From Icerya purchasi (Eukaryota > Arthropoda > Insecta > Hemiptera > Monophlebidae), in contig CM077115.1 in assembly GCA_039619475.1 (NCBI GenBank), forward strand, positions 589,583,643 through 589,647,642: DNA of 64,000 nt. Direction: 5' to 3'. Below the pieces are notes generated by a model. It did no database searches. It was given only the letters and a program-made list of their open reading frames with translations, and was not told the DNA's origin. Below, piece by piece: positions 33,210-45,937 of this stretch. Positions within the stretch are counted from its first letter, which is position 1. Every line of letters begins with the position of its first letter. The position numbers and the translations under genes are program-made.

Positions 33210-34730
33210 TGTTTGCACTTAACAGAAATTTTTTGTTTGTCTCCTACGTTTTCCTACACAAATTCCCTCTTTTTTTTCCTTTTATTACTCTTAGAATTCC
33301 CCTCTAATTTGTTAGCCCTGACTAACTTCCTCCGTTACAACTTACTTTGCTCCGTTTCTCTTCCAAACTATTCCAATCCTCTTGGATTTCCTTTATCATC
33401 ATTCTCATTCCTAAAAAAAGTTTTTCCATACGTCCTATTTCCTTAGCATCTTGCATCAGAAAACTGTTTGAAGGTATGTTAAACAAGCGCCTTGTTTGGT
33501 GGCTAAAGCTAATAATGTATTTCCTAACAATATGTTTGGCTTTTGGCCTGGTATTGTTCCCTCCAACTGTATTAGTCTTTTTGTTTCACATATCTACCAA
33601 TCATCCGAAAACATTATACTTCGGCTTCATTCATCGATGTATCCTGTGCCTTTGATAATGTTCGTTTATCCACCATTAAAGATAAGATGATAGCAATTAA
33701 CGTACCAATGCAGTTTACTTCCTTTATTATCAATCTCATGCTGAATTATTCTATCCACCTCTCTGCTCCATCTTTTGAAACTTCAAGAACGGTTTTTCCA
33801 GGTTTTTCCCGAGGTTCCTCCCTCAGTTCTACTCATTTCAACATATACACTATCAGTGTGGCTTCTCTTACTCAAAATTCTTTATCTTTATTCTTCGTTG
33901 ATGACATCCTATTTTACGCCTCATCTCATGATATTATATCAGCCAGTGAGACACTTAATTCGTTTCTTTCTGTGTTGGACCATTCCCTTTCCTCAATTAA
34001 CCTTTCTATTTCTCCTACTAAATGCTGATATGCCGTATTTACTCTGCGACCGTATAATCCTGCTTCTGTCTATCTATCCCTAGCAAATATGCTCCTTTCT
34101 CGTGTTAATTGTTTTTGTTATCTTGGTATCTTCCTTGACAGTCGGCTATCCTTCTCCGGACACATGACGTATCTTTCCTCTTCAGCAAACAAAAGGCTAA
34201 ACCTACTGAAGGCCTTATCTCCAACCAAATGGGGTGGGGATCCTTATGTCTCTATATAAATCTATCATCTGCTCAAAATTTGATTACTGTTCATTTCTCT
34301 ATGGCAGTGCCTGTCCCGACTCTCTAAATTGGATGTAAAACTCTTGCCTTCGTCTATGCTTTGGTGCTCTTAAATCCTCTTCAGTTGTTTCAGCAGTCCT
34401 TGCCGAATCTAATAACACACCACCCCTTTTTATCCAAAGATCTTATTTCGGCTATCGTTTTCTTACTAAGCGTCTCCCACTCACGTCCTCTACTCTTATC
34501 CGTTCCTATCTTTCCATTTCTACGAACTGGCATTTCGTACCTAGGAAAACTCCTATTTTATCTTTGATCTCCCTTCTGCTCAGTTCGTTTTGTCCTTACG
34601 TAATGTCCTTTGTCAATCTCCCTTATTTCTCTTTTAATCTCGCCGATCTGTGCCATTCTCCAAGTATGTTTACTGTACCTACTCTATTTCATTCATCTCT
34701 TCCATTTTTCTGGGCTAATGCTCTCTGTTA
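33210..34730 (+). pseudogene. I-group retrotransposon ORF2: RT domain to start of RNase H region
   Basis: In plus-strand frames: fingers FSIRPISLASCIRKLFEGML and NKRLVWWLK; NCISLFVSHIYQSSE; motif A at about 33620-33655 (ASASFIDVSCAFDNV type, with Asp); motif B FPGFSRGSSLSSTHFNIYTI (33787 onward; the usual Gln is Arg); motif C SLFFVDDILFYASS with two Asp intact (about 33890). The thumb gives YLGIFLDSRLSFSGHM and LLKALSPTKWGGDPY. The copy fades before the RNase H domain. It continues the ORF1 at 31.2-32.5 kb, separated by a hAT-like insertion. Stops make it inactive. Confidence 0.75.
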
Positions 34731-34739
34731 ATAAATCTA

Positions 34740-37190
34740 AGTTAAAAAGAGAAAGAAATATATATATATATTCATACAATACATAAATAGAAGAAAAACA
34801 GGAATCATTGACAATATATTAGAGTACAATGAATTCATTACAATAATAATCAGAGAAAAATTACTCAAAAATACGAAGAAGATTCAGAGAAACAAATATG
34901 AGTAATCTAAAGAAAAATATTAATATAAAATAATAACTACAGGAAAGATCATTATAAATGGGTAGTTAAAAGAATCAAGAAAAAGAAGAATGAACGAAGC
35001 ATTATATGAAGTAGGAATACCGCTTGATAAAAGAAAATTAGTAAAAAATAGTTTGTTCAGTTAAAAGAGATAAACAATCAAACATTATGCGATCGGGGTC
35101 ACAAATAAAGTGGTTGTTGGAGGAGTGCAATGGACAATAAAAATAGGGTAGGAGATAAAAAAGAACAGCGAAGAAGGGTTGCTCAAAATGCAGGTGGCAA
35201 ACGTAGAGAGATTAGAGTGACGCATAGAAGAAAAGTCAAAAAACCAGGGGAAGCAAGAAAAGGAAGGTTGAATAGACAAGAAAAAACTTTAGTTTGTTTG
35301 AAATGAGCAGTTGTAGACAGAAGGGAAATATTGAAGGATGAGGAGAAAGAACATACCAAAAGAAAAAGATAACCGAGGGAATATCGAAAAATGTTTAGAG
35401 AAAAAAGAGTTTAGCTTCTGTAGAAATTCCAATCGAATGTCACGATTTGGGATAGTAAAGGCAGCCAATTTGATGAAAAAAGGAAGAAAAATTGAAGGAG
35501 AAGTATCGAAGTTCATTGTAAATGTAGATATACGAAGAAATCTAAACGAATCGGGCAACGATAAAAAATAGAATTGGAGTTTTATTGACAGAAAAGCACC
35601 AGTAACGTAAGATTGAGAAATAAGAAGTAAGTGAGGATGAGAAAGTTAGTAACCGTTTGATGGGGAAACGATAACTTAAATAGGAACGCTGAAGAAAAGG
35701 AGTAGGAACGTGAGATTCAGCATGCAGAGCCGAAATAATAGATTTTCGGGTTTCAAAGCAGAAGCGGAGTTGAAACTAATCAAGCTTAGATAAAGAGATC
35801 CAGAATAATTTTCATAAATTCAGCAACAGTAGTCAAGAACAGAACGAATAAAAAAATTGTAAAACAAGCAAAATCACGGGATTACCTCCTCGATCATTGT
35901 AAAAAAGAGATATAATGAGATTAAGCTTTTCGCAGGAGAACACGTACAGATGGTTGATTTAGTCGTAAAATGAAAGACGATTATCCGGAAAAACACCCAA
36001 ATAACGAAAGGAGGAAGTAAGAGGGATTGGGCCATTATTTAAGACGAGATCAATTAAAGAACGATTAAAAGGGCACAATGTAGAAATGACAGTAGAAGAT
36101 TTAATAGGAAAGATGAAAAAATGGATGCTGGATAAAGCGTTTTCTAATGAGAGTTAGCAAGCAAGATATTGAGATTAGAGGAATAAGTTAAGACGTTGTA
36201 TGTAAAAAGGACGGAAGAGGAATTCAGAGACAAAGAAGCAATTTTGATAAAATAAATTATGTATGTTGATCAAAGCTAAGCTAACGAAGGAATTCTGTTA
36301 TAATACATTAGAAATTAGTCTAGTGGTAGCATAAAAAGAAAGGAAAGAATAAAAGTATCAGAAAGGAAAAGATTATTAACAAGAGAAGAAAATTGAGCCG
36401 AGCTCTTAAAAGTAAGCATTAAATCAAAAAGAGTATGGAGAAAGACATTGTCTAAGGCAGCTGAGATATCAAGAAAGGAAGCAATAAGAAATGTTTTGTC
36501 ACTGAATGGCATGCAAACGTCTGCCAAGAATACACTAATTCAGCCGGGAGGGCCGCGACCATGGTGGAAACTAAACATGTTACTAGGTAATAAGTTATAA
36601 TTTTGAAGTCACCAAACGATACGACTGTTGATTAAGTTTTCGAGAAGTTTCTTGCCACAGGAAGTAAGGGCAATTGGAAAAAGTGGGAATGAATTAGGTT
36701 TAGAAATAGAGATAACGTTAAAGGTATTACGAGATAAAGGACCACAACCAGAACGAAAAGAGGAGTTAAACAACATTAAAAGCGACTGAAGAAAAAAATC
36801 AGATAGATTTTTGAGAATAAAAAGGGAAATACCGTCTACACCCGAAGCAGAATCTGAAGAATTATATAATGATGTCAACAATTCAGCAATGAACGGAGGA
36901 ACGGAATTTAGGCCAATCAACTTTAAAAAGAACCCATTTCGAAGTATTAGAAGGAGCAAGGAAAGACGAGGAGAGGATTTTTTTACAGAAATAATAATAG
37001 GAACGTAGCCACTTTCAAAAGGTGTCGTCTGAAGTACACCGTGAACAACTGAGGCTAAGATTAGGAGAGGAAAGAAATGGATAAATAGATCTGAGAGAAG
37101 AGTGACTTTTGACACTTGTAGGAAAAATATCAATTGGAGGAATAGGTTGAGAAAAGAATAGGAGAGAGAATTGATTAAAGTTAAAAAAGA
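34740..37190 (-). pseudogene. I-group retrotransposon ORF2 copy, minus strand (second of two)
   Basis: The plus strand here is strikingly purine-rich, so the minus strand has the family's pyrimidine bias. Minus-strand frames give LLTSLYNSSDSASGVDGISL (RT N-terminal fingers), NTFNVISISKPNSFPLFPIA, LTSCGKKLLENLINSRIVW, and motif A as LIASFLDISAALDNVFLHTL (36490-36430). At 35279-35085 the C-terminal region SIQPSFSCFPWFFDFSSMRH matches SIQPSPPLFPWFLDFPNMRR of the copy at 21-22.6 kb. Fingers, palm and tail therefore occur in the right order. The motif C and RNase H part (about 35300-36300) is too decayed to read. Confidence 0.65.
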
Positions 37191-37193
37191 AAA

Positions 37194-38340
37194 TCACGCA
37201 AATCGAATTGAGCCTGGGTAGATGAACGTTATCAAAGGCACAGGATACATTGATGAAGGAAGCCGAAGCATAATGATTTTTTGGATGAAAGATTGGTAGA
37301 TATGAGAGACAAAAATACTAATACAGTCGGAAGGATCAATACCAGGCCGAAAGCCAAACATTACTAGGAAATACAATATTATGCTCTAGCCACCAAACAA
37401 GGCGCTTGTTTAACATACCTTCAAACAGTTTTCTGATACAGGATGCCAAAGAGAAAGAACTTATTTTAGGTATAGGAATGATGACAACAAAATTCCACGA
37501 GGAGAAGTTATACCTCTGGAGAGGAAACAATTAAAAAGATGAAGGAGAAACGTAAAGGACTGTTCATGTAGGTTATTAAGGACAAGAAAAGGTATACCTC
37601 AAGGAATAGGGATAGAAGATTTGGGAAGGACAGATTTTAATTCATAAATATTGAAAGCAGAAGTTAGGAAATGTTTCGTGGAATTATGCGGAGGTGGAGT
37701 TAGATACAGTTCGTCAACGTTAGGAACTGAGTTCTCGTATGCTATCAACCAACCTAGTTAAAAGAGGCAAGCAACACCGAAGAAGCATCCTATAAAACAG
37801 TAAAAAAGGCAGTATTATACCAAAGTAGGGACTGAGAAAACGAATCGTGGCGTTAGTATTGCGGAAATAGAACAAAACGAAGTGAAAACGGAAAATAACT
37901 ATTGGTGAAGAGTAAAAAGGTTAAGAGTAAACAAAATGAAAACTTAACTAGAAGAAATTGCAATATCTGCTATATCTTAGATTGCAAAACCTGATAGAAA
38001 AGTAATATTTTATTCATATAAATTAAATAAATACCTCGATAACAAACAAATAAGTATAAAATAATTTACTTTAATAAATTAAAATAACTTACTTCGGCAT
38101 AAGCTAACAATACAGAATGAACCCAACTAAAACTAAGGACATACATATTGGAGTAGTCAGAATTGAAAGGATTGGGAGATTTTGAATTAGAATGGTGTTT
38201 CCAAAGCGGAATCTTGACACGAAAGGAAGAAGAACTACTACAATAGGGGAAGAAGAATTAGTAAGGCCAGGAAATTAGCGGGGTTTGAAAAATAGACAAA
38301 AGTGAAGGTAGGATAGAATACATGGTCTTTAAATTTATCT
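37194..38340 (-). pseudogene. I-group retrotransposon ORF2 copy, minus strand (first of two)
   Basis: Directly upstream (in minus sense) of the previous copy the RT fingers appear once more: SWNFVVIIPIPKISSFSLAS, CIRKLFEGMLNKRLVWWLEH, then FGFRPGIDPSDCISIFVSHI. The motif A sequence is cut off after about 37230. The RT therefore stops at the palm, and a second copy beginning with the linker before the fingers follows. Two same-orientation partial copies lie side by side. The portion 37530-38340 is purine-rich on the plus strand and is probably the linker or endonuclease part, unreadable by eye. Confidence 0.6.
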
Positions 38341-38849
38341 CCGACGTTATAGTATATTTCAATTTTATTAACAATTTTGAAACTAATTTATAACAATAGA
38401 GTTTCCCCGATAACATTTTTGAAAAAAAAAAAAATTTAATAGTATTACAAAAGTATCAACTGAATAATCTGAACTATTCGAAATTACACTTATGTTTTAC
38501 ACTGTTATTTCACCGGCTGAGTTTAAATTTGAACTTTTCAATGATTTGGAAAAAATCAATTGTTTTTTTGTCTTTATCACTAAAATTTAATTTCATTTAA
38601 CCCGAATTGTTCTATTCGGACTGATACATATTTATATACTTATTTGTTTTTTAATATTTTTAGTGCTACCTTTAACTGCCAGCGATATTGTGACCTGCTG
38701 CACTAAAGAGAACATTCTTTATTTAAGAAGACTTAAAAATTATCTGCATAGTACGACCACAGAAAATAGACCAACTCTTTGGCTACAGAATTCACAAAGA
38801 AGTTGTTCACGATGAAAAAATGAAATAAAGTTACCCTATATATGAAATC

Positions 38850-39010
38850 ATTGTAGTTATTTAAAATTAAAACTCCAATATGCTTCGAAATCAAAGCTTC
38901 ATGATCACGGAGTTCTAAACTTTCCATGATCATGGAATGTTTAGAACTCCGTGATCATGAAACTTTGACTTCAAAACGCGTCAGGGATTTTAATCCTAAA
39001 TAATTGAAAT
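38850..39010. repeat. Long palindrome / foldback element
   Basis: From 38898 to 38961 the sequence is its own reverse complement, with a single mismatched pair (38921/38938): 31 of 32 pairs. Extending to 38891-38968 adds one more mismatch. Beyond that the arms stay similar (ATTAAAACTCC on the left, complement ATTAAAATCCC on the right; GAAATCATTG and complement GAAATAATTT), so the imperfect foldback probably reaches about 38800-39060. The centre is CCATGATCATGG, so there is almost no loop. Coding content is not apparent. Confidence 0.85.
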
Positions 39011-39369
39011 TATTTCATTTAAAGAAAACTTCATTTAATTTTTCATAAATAGGTGAAATAATGAGTGATACATATGAATATTAAAAAAGGAGAAAAATGA
39101 GATCATATGATAATTTTATAAAAATATTTCTTTTCATAATAATATTTTTCAGTATTTTTATATGTACCCTTTTTTAAAGTAAAAGCACAGTTTTATAATA
39201 TTTCATGTTTGAACCTGTTTTATCCCTTTAATTCGACCATTTTGGGTCTAGTTATTTTATCGTTATCGTTAGACTTCGAAGCATGCGGTACAAATACTTT
39301 GAAACTCTTCGACTTTTTTTTTGAATCAAACAAATTTATTGGTAAACACTTTTTAAAGTCTTATGAGTA

Positions 39370-41300
39370 TTTTAAAATTGTACTCGTTTGTTCGTTCGTA
39401 TGGAGCTAAAAAATACTCCAGATATCCACTTGAACGCGCTGTTCGTGATATTATGCACATCATGTCTATTAATTGTATTACTATTTGAAAAAAAGATCTT
39501 GCAACTATACAAATGATCCAAAGTTTGAAGCTCCCCACACTCGCACATGGGACTCGAAACCATTTTCCACTTGTTCAATGTGTATGCACATCTACCTTGT
39601 TCCGTGCGGAATCTATTTATTCTGCACTATTCCCGTCGTGATAGGTCCATTCCCGAAGGTTCTATGCTAGGATCTTGTATTAAATCTGCGTTAATGGCTT
39701 TACTATTTGTCCATTCCTTTTTCCATCTTTCCTTCTAGTTTCTTGATGTATTTTCCATATGTACTGCCGTTCTCCAGGGAGGCCGTCTAGACCTAAGTGC
39801 CTTTATCGGTTTGCAGTCTTTATCTACATGCATTAAGCAGTTTTCTATGTGTGTAAAACTTTCCCAAAGTTTTCGGAAAGCCTCTTCTCTTCTTATCTGC
39901 GAAGGGGCAATGTGAGCGAGAACAGGAAGCCAGTCTTTATTCGTTGACCTCAATGTCCCGCTAATTATTCACATTGCAGCTCTCAACTGGACATCTATTT
40001 TCTCAGTGTGTGCACTATTCAGCCAAACAGGTGCGCAATACTCCGCTGCTGAGTAAGCAAGCGCTGGAGTTGTTGTTCTCAGCACCTTAGCAGCTGTTCC
40101 CCATCCTATGCCGGCTAGTTTCCTTAACAAGTTCACCCTTGTCTTTACTTTCTGTGCCAGCTTCTCAATACGCGGCCTGTATGTTAACGTTCTATCCAGC
40201 ATAACCCCAAGGTATTTTAGGTTAGCGTTAAAATTAATTTTATCATTCCCCAATGTAATGTTAAGTTCTGACTTTGCCATCTGCGTCGTAAGGTGAAATA
40301 ACGATGTCTCTGTTTTTTGCAGGTTTAAACATAGTTTCCATGACTGAAATTATCTGTTCAGAGTTTCTAAGTCTTTCGTTAATACTTCGTTACATTTATT
40401 CAAGGATTCACTTTGATGTGCGAACGCAATATCATCCGCATACTGGAACTTCCTGGATTCAGTTGTAGGCATATCGCTGATGTATAAGTTGAACAATAGC
40501 GAGCTAAGATGGACCCCTGCGGCAGGCCATTATTGATTCTTCTAGGTTGACTGCTTTTATCACCTATCATTTCCTTAAAGACACGATTTATTATCATTTC
40601 ATTCAACAAACGTATGAACTTGCTGCATGGAACCACTTTCGCTGCTTTTAAGAGTAATCCTTCTCTCCATACAGTATCATAAGTGGATGTCAGATCGATA
40701 AAAAGAGGGCCCGTCTTCAGTTTTCTGTCTTATCCTGTTTCAATGTAATTGGTTAACGTCATAACTTTATGTGCACAGCTCTGATTCTTTCTAAACCTAG
40801 CCTGCTCCATAGGCAGGGCGTTATCAACGTACATGGTTATTCTATTGCATATTACACGTTCCACCAGTTTATATGGCACGCATAATAGCTAGATTGGTCT
40901 ATAGTGCGATGCATCATTTCCATATTTTCCTGATTTAATTACTGCCACAATTTTCGTTTCTTTAAGTTGCTTTGGTAGCTTCCCAGCGTTCAGACTATTA
41001 TTGAAGTTACAAATTTAATTGCTTTTGTACCCATATGCTTAATAAATTCGAGATAAATTCCATCCGTACCAGCCGTTTTCCTATTTTTAACGGACGTAAT
41101 TGTGGTGTTCACTTCCTCAGTGGTAAAAAGAGAGCTTAGTATACCATCCTGTAGCTTGGCTAGCGCCATCCTCAGCTCCGTTTTTATTGTACGTGCCCTA
41201 ATCTTCTCTACTGGTACTTTTGTTGCCTTCAGCAATCTTTCCGCAATGTTATTTGGAGAAATATTTGGCAATCTGCAACCTTCTCGTGGTACCCCTGGAT
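39370..41300 (-). pseudogene. Jockey-like retrotransposon ORF2 (RT and C-terminal part)
   Basis: Minus-strand blocks in order: LVRLHPGVPREGCRLPNISP and NNIAERLLKATKVP (linker, 41271 on); TSVKNRKTAGTDGIYLEFIK (fingers); MIGDKSSQPRRINNGLPQGS (motif B, complete); YADDIAFAHQS (motif C, readable with a frame change near 40440); LKYLGVMLDRTLTYRPRIEK, LAYSAAEYCAPVWLNSAHTE and SGTLRSTNKDWLPVLAHIAP (thumb and connection); and at 39578-39372 MCECGELQTLDHLYSC (Cys/His tail). Motif A lies in a damaged part. Many insect genomes carry this Jockey-type family. Several frameshifts and stops inactivate it. Confidence 0.8.
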
Positions 41301-41371
41301 GCAGTCGTACTAATAAAGCGAATTTTTATGGAAAAGTGACTGTAACGAATGCTGTCAAAAAGAGCTAGAAT

Positions 41372-41600
41372 ATCACAGCTCCGAAAAACCCCTTCTCAGG
41401 GCTACAAGACGACGAACAGGAAGTTCGGAAGTTAAGATTTTGAAAATAAACATAGAAAGAATCTCCCGTAATAAATCGGAGTGCATTAGCAGGATCACGG
41501 AATCAACTAATCCGGAAATAATTGTCATACAGGAGACACATACAGAAGACGATGAAGATTTTAAGAAAAGAGGAGAATCAAGGGTTTCAAGATTGTAGCG
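41372..41600 (+). pseudogene. Inverted endonuclease N-terminal segment next to the Jockey-like copy
   Basis: The plus strand reads VKILKINIERISRNKSECIS, then RITESTNPEIIVIQETHTED: the start of an apurinic-type endonuclease, with the usual 'L-x-x-N-x-x-x-I' beginning and the metal-binding Glu in QETH. It is about 230 bp long and points away from the RT at 41300-39370, which lies on the opposite strand. Endonuclease and RT are joined head to head, with the junction between about 41300 and 41372. I assume both come from the same element family but cannot prove it by eye. Confidence 0.6.
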
Positions 41601-41877
41601 GCTGTTCACCACGCACAATATCGCACAGCAACATATATTAAAAATTGTACTTTTTATTCATATCTGAATTGTAACAAGTTCGTTAATAAACTGGTTGCGT
41701 GACATTGCTGCACTATTAAATATTGGTTAGAATTACCATAACTTGAACTTAACTAAAGAAATACCTTGGCCTCATTCTAGACATATAAGTTTTTAAAAAA
41801 TCAAGTACACGAATGTAAACTAAATAAAACAGAAATAAAACACTCATCTTTTTCCTGCTGTTCAACTTTACACACAT

Positions 41878-41931
<54 letters not shown>

Positions 41932-43280
41932 GTATTAATTATTAAATACTTTTAATTTTTATAAATATGTTATGCGTCTAAACTATTTTTACTAATATAA
42001 TTAATAAACTGAATCTATATATTTATTTATATAAACATTTTCAATTTTATTTTTGTAGCACAAAAAGCGCAAAGAAGTTTTTACACAAAAAATAGAAAAA
42101 TATAATTTCCTCTTTGAATGCAAAATCATTACAATGAAATAAATATTTATTAATCGTCATCCTTTACGGTTTAAATACAAATGCTATTACATCTTCGATG
42201 TTATTTTTCTTGTTTTGCTTTATTTGCATTATTCCCTCACATTATTTAAGAAAAGAAGAACATTAATTTGCGATTACTTGTTTTCTAGTTTTAGAAAACT
42301 TTAATAATTTTTATTCTTTTTTTTGTAAACAAAAAAAATATGAAATCTCTCAAGAGTTCTAATGAATATAAATTCATAAATTGTTTTCAGATCCTTTAAT
42401 TTCAATTAATAAGATAATTTTAGACGATTACTTATTTCTTTTAGTTTAAAAATTACCCGTATTTAAAATTAGTTCACCCATTAAAGTGAAGAAATTATAC
42501 AAAAATAGCCGTCGCAATAAAAAAAAAGAACAAAACATTAGAATTTACAGTAGAATTTTTAAAATCTTTTTTAATAATAAAGCTCCATTACGCATACAGT
42601 AGTTATACATTAACGAGATGGATATTTAATGCATTTGTGAAAACCGTATATGAAAGTTACCGCTATATTTTAATTAACCTCTAAAAATCTGTTATACGAG
42701 AAAAATTAAATCGGTGCGTTTCTTTTTTTTGTTAGAATAAGCATGGCTGAAATTACAGAAACATCTTAAATGGTGCAAAATGATTCACAGTTATTTTTGA
42801 AAACCGATACATAATGAAAAAATTAAAAAAACGTGAATTAAAATAAATTTTATTATTTTCATTTGCACTGTCTCAGGATTTTTTTTTGGTCGGGGGTGGT
42901 AACTCGACTAAGTACCTACTTATTTCCGTGGTCTGTAAATTTAAAAAAAAAAAAAAGCAAAAAATAAAATTAACGAATTTTATTTTTTTTTAAATTACAA
43001 AACTAGCGAATTTTATTAAAAAAAAAAATAATGATAGAAACGTAACATTATGTTTATAATAGGTACATATTAGGTAAGCATACGAATTTTATTTTAAAAA
43101 AATTAGGTATAGGTATATAACATTATACTTGTAGTATAAGCAAAATGTAAATATGTATGCTTTAAAAAAAAACTGAAGTAAAACAAAACATTACAAAACG
43201 AAATTAAATTTCTGAGGATTTTTTGTAAAGATGTCTAATACCTCGTCGGCAGTTATACTTATTTCACAGTGTATGTTCAA
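41600..43280. other. Unassigned A+T-rich region with a microsatellite
   Basis: Contains the (CA)n(TA)n run at 41871-41932 and several A- or T-rich homopolymers near 42940-43030 and 43160. No gene is supported. The left end of the hAT element that follows should lie here but was not found. Confidence 0.4.
41871..41932. repeat. (CA)n(TA)n microsatellite
   Basis: Compound dinucleotide run of 62 bp: CA repeats passing directly into TA repeats. Confidence 0.95.
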
Positions 43281-45389
43281 TTAAAACGAACCTGACCGAT
43301 GTGATTTCGCAAATGCATCTTCAATCTCCACAACGTCGAGAATGACTTTTCTGCGGTGGCTACAGAATTGAGATGGTGCAGAGGATGCGTCAGAGTGTAT
43401 TTCACTGCCAAATGATGTCTCATCGCACAAGTTCAATGCCGTGATAGCGTTTTTCGGAATTGAAATATCTCGATCGAAATCGAAAAATTTGGTGTACCCC
43501 AGCTGAATACTTGACTTTAACGACAATTCCGAGTAGGGGGGAAGGCCTTTTGAGTAAAATCGACATAATTCTAGAAATTGCTTCATTCGATTTTCATCGA
43601 TTGGTAGTCCGGTAGGAAATAGACAAGAAAAACTGGAGAAAATAATTTCATGCTTTAAAAAACGTGCATTGAGTTGTTGGATAAACATGTCTGCCCAAGG
43701 TGTATTCCGACGGAAATATTCTTCTGTATTTTCTGCTGAAACGTTAATCTTTGCGCAATATTTTGAGAAGTTTGAAATATTTCTGCAAAACATACTTCAG
43801 TATTTTCTCTTTCAGTCATAACTCTATTTGTGTTGCAATTTTAGCCAAATCAACAGCTTCCGATAAATGCGAGTGTTTTCCTTGTAACTTTTGGCTGAAA
43901 GACAAAGTATAACTAAGCAGCTTGCTCGACCCATCTAGTTGGACATAGTTCTTTTAGATATTTTTGTTTCTCGCTATCGGTGATGAATTTTTCAATGTTA
44001 TGAGTCAGAACTTCTTTGCTTTTCGGTGTATCAAAAAACACGACTATCTTTCCCACCACAGCGATTCATTAACGAATTGAAAGAATTTCAACGACGTCCA
44101 AAATCGCAAGATTCAGCTATATGACATGCAATGGACGTAAATCGCGGTCGGATATTCTTCAGATAAAATGGCTTGAACGCCATTAAACTTACCACTCATG
44201 GCAGTTGTTTCATCATATCCTTGGCCACGAATGAGATTATTATGATCGATGTTATGCAAAGACGATAGAATCACATCAGCCATATTTCTACCGGTTTGCT
44301 CCACAATATTTTTAAAGGAAAACAAATTTTCGCAAATGAAGTATTTACTATCTACAATGCTTTACATACTGAAAACAAAGCGTGAATTGTTCGGTTGCTG
44401 TAATACCTTATGATTCATCGGCTAAAACGATAAAAAATTTCGCATCTCTGATTTTTGACACAATTTTTCGTTTCATTATTTCATCACATACCTAAATAAT
44501 TTGATTTTGAATATTCCAACTTATATACGTTGCATTTTTACCGCAATTTTTGGAATGTTCTTTCAATACGACATCACCAGCATTGATTCGTTATCTCAAT
44601 AACGCTCTAAAATTGCCTTCGTTTACTTTAGGCGGATTTTCTAAATCAAAATCTCCGTAACTCGATGGTCACGCAATGGAAGGCCCTGTCTTCCACATAG
44701 AATGATTATATCTATAATAGGTTTGATTCTACGTCGATTTTCTTCAGCTTGAATTTTCTTAGCAGTATCAACTGCCTCTTCAATCGACATCAACGTTCTC
44801 GTCATGACATTTTTGAAATTACTCGCGCGTAAACCAACAGTTTTATGGTAGTCGAGATTTTCGTGAAAATTAAATCTTTCGAGAGCCTTTTACTCTAATT
44901 ATATTGAAAGCGACCTTTACCAAAAAATTCGATTTTTGCGTCAACTACTGACAGAGCAATTGGTACATAATTCAAACAGAAACAGCTATCTTCGATTGTT
45001 GAGTATATCAACCATTGGTAGTTCAAAAAGCAAGTGTACCGAGCGCGTTGTTCGTGTCTTTGCTTTTGTTTATTTTTAAAGGGAAATATAAAATCTACGG
45101 AAGGCTTCCCCATACATTTGTCAAGGCATAGAACTTTTCTTGATTGGTCAAATTTAGTTTTACAAACAAAGATATATCCCCATATGATTAGTACTTACAG
45201 TTGATGCTCGTGCGATTGCTATAGATTCTGTCGAAAACATTGATGTACAGCCCACTAAATCATTTTGACGCTGAGGCTAAGTATCTATTCCTAAGCGTAA
45301 TTGTTTATTAGCAGAGATGTACCACTACCATACTTTGGCTTCTTTGGTTGAAAAAAATGATACAAGGTACCTTTAGTTTTTTGGTCCAT
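43281..45389 (-). pseudogene. hAT transposase of the TTF/ZMYM1-like type, broken
   Basis: From an ATG at 45389 the minus strand starts MDQKTKGTLYHFFQPKKPKY. A TTF-like zinc-finger part follows (KVLCLDKCMGKPSVDFIFPF, RARYTCFLNYQWLIYS). Then come HENLDYHKTVGLRASNFKNV, a broken RDKFFI-type block with ADES (44420 region), GRNMADVILSSLHNIDHN and GQGYDETTAMSGKFNGVQAI (44325-44113). The last is the conserved hAT 'GQGYDGA.NMSG' motif with its Asp. Next is YVHCMSYS (the 'HC..H' site with His kept). The C-terminal part (43793-43281) has RRNTPWADMFIQQLNARFLK and ends SHRSGSF; a full dimerisation block is not visible. Many stops are present. The right end of the element is at 46217. Confidence 0.75.
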
Positions 45390-45937
45390 AATTTATATCA
45401 CATTCGAAAAAAAAACGAAAAAATTAAACAATTCGCTGTAGGTAACATAAGCACATAACCGACCAAACTGGAAAAGAGTTGATGATGCAACTGCAACCTA
45501 ATAAATTCAAAATTGAACTGATGAATGTTATGCAGATTTCACACGGTTCCGCGATAGAAGCTGAAGTATGACAGAGACGAATAAACCGTCTGTCCTTTTC
45601 TGCGTTTCATACCGAATGAATATCTGAGCAGAAATGTGCCCCATCAGTTAAAAAATGAGAAAACATCGCAATTCGAATGAAACGTTCTCGTCATTTCTTC
45701 CATGTGTACACAACTATTTAGCATATTTTTCTTTTTCTAGCATATCGACTGGTCGTTATATTTTTCTTTTTCTATTACTCACCATTTCACTCTGTTGCAA
45801 TTTACTACTACATGTAAAATCTATGCAGCTCCGAGCTTCTCTAAGCAACTGACATGACATAATTTAACCCAGCACAGGTAATGGTGTGTTGACAAATAGC
45901 GCAAACTGGCGCTAGTGTTGAGTGTAAAATGTCAGAT

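Noticed and set aside
36811..37008. Charged plus-strand frame
   Set aside because: Antisense shadow of the minus-strand RT pseudogene; the purine-rich strand produces Lys/Glu/Arg text everywhere in 34.8-38.3 kb.
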